Assembly: GCA_946061795.1 (NCBI GenBank)
Contig: CAMGSK010000094.1
Location: 1 to 6,004, forward strand
Source: an uncultured Elusimicrobium sp.
GTDB taxonomy: Bacteria > Elusimicrobiota > Elusimicrobia > Elusimicrobiales > Elusimicrobiaceae
DNA: 6,004 bases
Direction: 5' to 3'
Positions 4,687 through 6,004 of this stretch are shown here, in pieces; the first letter of the stretch is position 1, and each line of letters opens with the position of its first letter. Below the pieces are notes generated by a model, which ran no database searches, was not told the DNA's origin, and worked only from the letters and a program-made list of their open reading frames with translations. Position numbers and translations under genes: made by a program.

Positions 4687-6004
4687 TTATTTTCTCAGTT
4701 TGCACCAGTTTAAAAATCCGTGCCAGCGGCGATACAACGCTTCCGCTTCTTCGGCGTCCATCCGGGGCTCCACAGCGGGAAGCAAACGCAGCGTCTGCCA
4801 CTGGGAAACATCCCACCCCAGCCGGGCGGCCCCCATCATCGCCGCTCCCGCACAGGTACCTTCCGCTTCCGAACACGGCAATAAACGCGTCTGCAAAATA
4901 TCGGCCTGCCGGCGCAACAGTGCGCGGCTTTTTGAAAAACCGCCGGACACTTTAATTTCCGCACTTTTTATGCCGAATCTTTCCGCATAAAATACCATGT
5001 CCGCCAACAAACAGGCCAACGCGTTGACGGCTCCGGCCGCGATATCGGCTTTCTTGGTTTGCGGAGAAAGTCCCGCTATGACGGGAGAAGCGGCAAAGTC
5101 CCAATACGGCGCACCCAAACCGCCCAAAGCGGGCAATATATCCGCCGGATTGCGGGCGGCCTCACATAAACCGTCCAGCTCTTCCGCACCGAAAGAAAAA
5201 CCTATTTCACTCAGCCAGGCAAACAGCGTCCCGCAAGCGTTTACCGGCCCTTCCAGCAAATATTCCGCCGCGCCTTGCGTCTGCGCGCTGACGGAAGTAA
5301 GCAATCCCGGCAGGAAATAACTTCTGTTGCCGGTGTGACGCATAAAAAACGCTCCCGTTCCGTAATTGATGCATGCTCCGCCGCTTACGACGCGCAACGC
5401 CTGCAAAGCGGCCTGCTGGTCCCCGGCACAAACACATATGGGAATGGAACGCCCGTTCACTTCAAAACATCCGTAATCGTCGGTGGAACGTTTTATTTGG
5501 GGCAGCCACTCGCGCCGGACGCCAAAAGTCTCCAGCAGCTGGGGCTCCCAATTAAGCGTAGAAATATTAAATAACAAAGTCCGCTGCGCCAAAGTGGCGT
5601 CGCAGGCAAACACTCGCCCGCGCGTCAAATGCCAGATGACATAAGAAGCCGTCGGACCGATGCAAAGCCGCCCGTCCTCGGCGGCCTGACGAACCTGCGG
5701 CACGTGCTCCAGCGTCCAGGCGATTTTGGCCGCGGAATAAAAAGGCGTGGGATAGAGCCCCGTCAAACGGTGTACGCTCTCCCGGGAAAGCCCCGCACGA
5801 AGAACCTGTGCGCCGGCACGCCCGTCCTGCCACCCCAATACGGGAGCCAGCGGCTTCCCGCTCAGGCGGTCCCAAAACACCACCGTGGAACGCTGTCCGG
5901 CCACCGACAAGGCCCCCACGCGTTCCGTCCCCGTCTGGGACAAGACTTCTTTTAACGCTTCCAGCTGTCCGTCCAGCAACGCCTGGGCGTCCATCTCGGC
6001 CGAC
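4687..6004 (-). CDS. FGGY-family carbohydrate kinase, glycerol-kinase-like (N-terminus beyond the right edge)
   Basis: This cytoplasmic enzyme should phosphorylate a sugar or polyol with ATP. The frame is open to the right edge, giving about 438 residues. An in-frame ATG at 5994 sits where FGGY kinases are already past their first beta hairpin, so it is internal and I infer about 55-65 residues are missing. Numbering from that ATG, the first domain has SVAGQRSTVVFWD (30-42), GWQDGRA (54-60) and TGLYPTPFYSAAKIAW (78-93). The hinge and second domain have AGDQQAAL (190-197, with the catalytic Asp), NYGTGAFFM (210-218), GGLGAPYWD (291-299), VSGGFSKSR (349-357) and QADIL (363-367). Order and wording are closest to glycerol kinase. 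However, the NQRET motif that binds glycerol is GQRST here, with Ser for Glu, so the substrate may be another polyol or sugar. No sugar transporter or isomerase is in view to settle it. Confidence 0.93.
   Translation of the reverse strand, partial: SAEMDAQALLDGQLEALKEVLSQTGTERVGALSVAGQRSTVVFWDRLSGKPLAPVLGWQDGRAGAQVLRAGLSRESVHRLTGLYPTPFYSAAKIAWTLEHVPQVRQAAEDGRLCIGPTASYVIWHLTRGRVFACDATLAQRTLLFNISTLNWEPQLLETFGVRREWLPQIKRSTDDYGCFEVNGRSIPICVCAGDQQAALQALRVVSGGACINYGTGAFFMRHTGNRSYFLPGLLTSVSAQTQGAAEYLLEGPVNACGTLFAWLSEIGFSFGAEELDGLCEAARNPADILPALGGLGAPYWDFAASPVIAGLSPQTKKADIAAGAVNALACLLADMVFYAERFGIKSAEIKVSGGFSKSRALLRRQADILQTRLLPCSEAEGTCAGAAMMGAARLGWDVSQWQTLRLLPAVEPRMDAEEAEALYRRWHGFLNWCKLRK

Noticed and set aside
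5992..5994. ATG at 5994 as the true kinase start
   Set aside because: The frame stays open upstream to the window edge, and a start here would remove the conserved N-terminal nucleotide-binding beta hairpin of FGGY kinases.

Overview
The window holds four protein genes, two of them cut by the window edges. It reads like the chromosome of an anaerobic, probably Gram-negative, gut- or sediment-type bacterium. The evidence is a ferrous-iron importer, a clostridial-type 2[4Fe-4S] ferredoxin, a Sec-exported ankyrin/coiled-coil protein, strong GGAGG ribosome sites and compact intergenic regions with textbook intrinsic terminators. The combination brings Elusimicrobiota-like gut bacteria to mind. 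That is only an impression: no marker gene is present, so I put it at about 0.3.

Layout, left to right. (1) Positions 1-1868, minus strand: a FeoA-FeoB fusion for Fe(II) uptake, with its C-terminal tail beyond the left edge. (2) 1869-2046: a divergent promoter region with an extended -10 promoter and an inverted repeat at the feoB start, and a TATAAT box for the ferredoxin. (3) 2047-2217, plus strand: a 56-residue ferredoxin. (4) 2189-2360: a 67-bp tandem repeat that begins inside the ferredoxin's last codons. Each full unit can fold into a long hairpin, and a strong terminator follows at 2366-2397. (5) 2404-2525, minus strand: a promoter, about 85 nt of structured sequence and an intrinsic terminator with no open frame, which is a candidate small RNA. 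(6) 2526-2685: an AT-rich region with a 28-bp inverted repeat and the promoter of the next gene. (7) 2686-4524, plus strand: an exported protein with two copies of a short PGDIYRG-type motif, about ten ankyrin repeats and a long charged coiled coil. (8) 4525-4686: two back-to-back terminators between convergent genes. (9) 4687-6004, minus strand: a glycerol-kinase-like FGGY sugar kinase with its N-terminus beyond the right edge.

FeoB and the ferredoxin are divergent neighbours and could be linked through iron supply and iron-sulfur demand, although no clear Fur box is visible. The ankyrin protein and the kinase are each set off by their own terminators and look like single transcription units, as far as the window shows. 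The least ordinary parts are the candidate small RNA and the hairpin repeats behind the ferredoxin.
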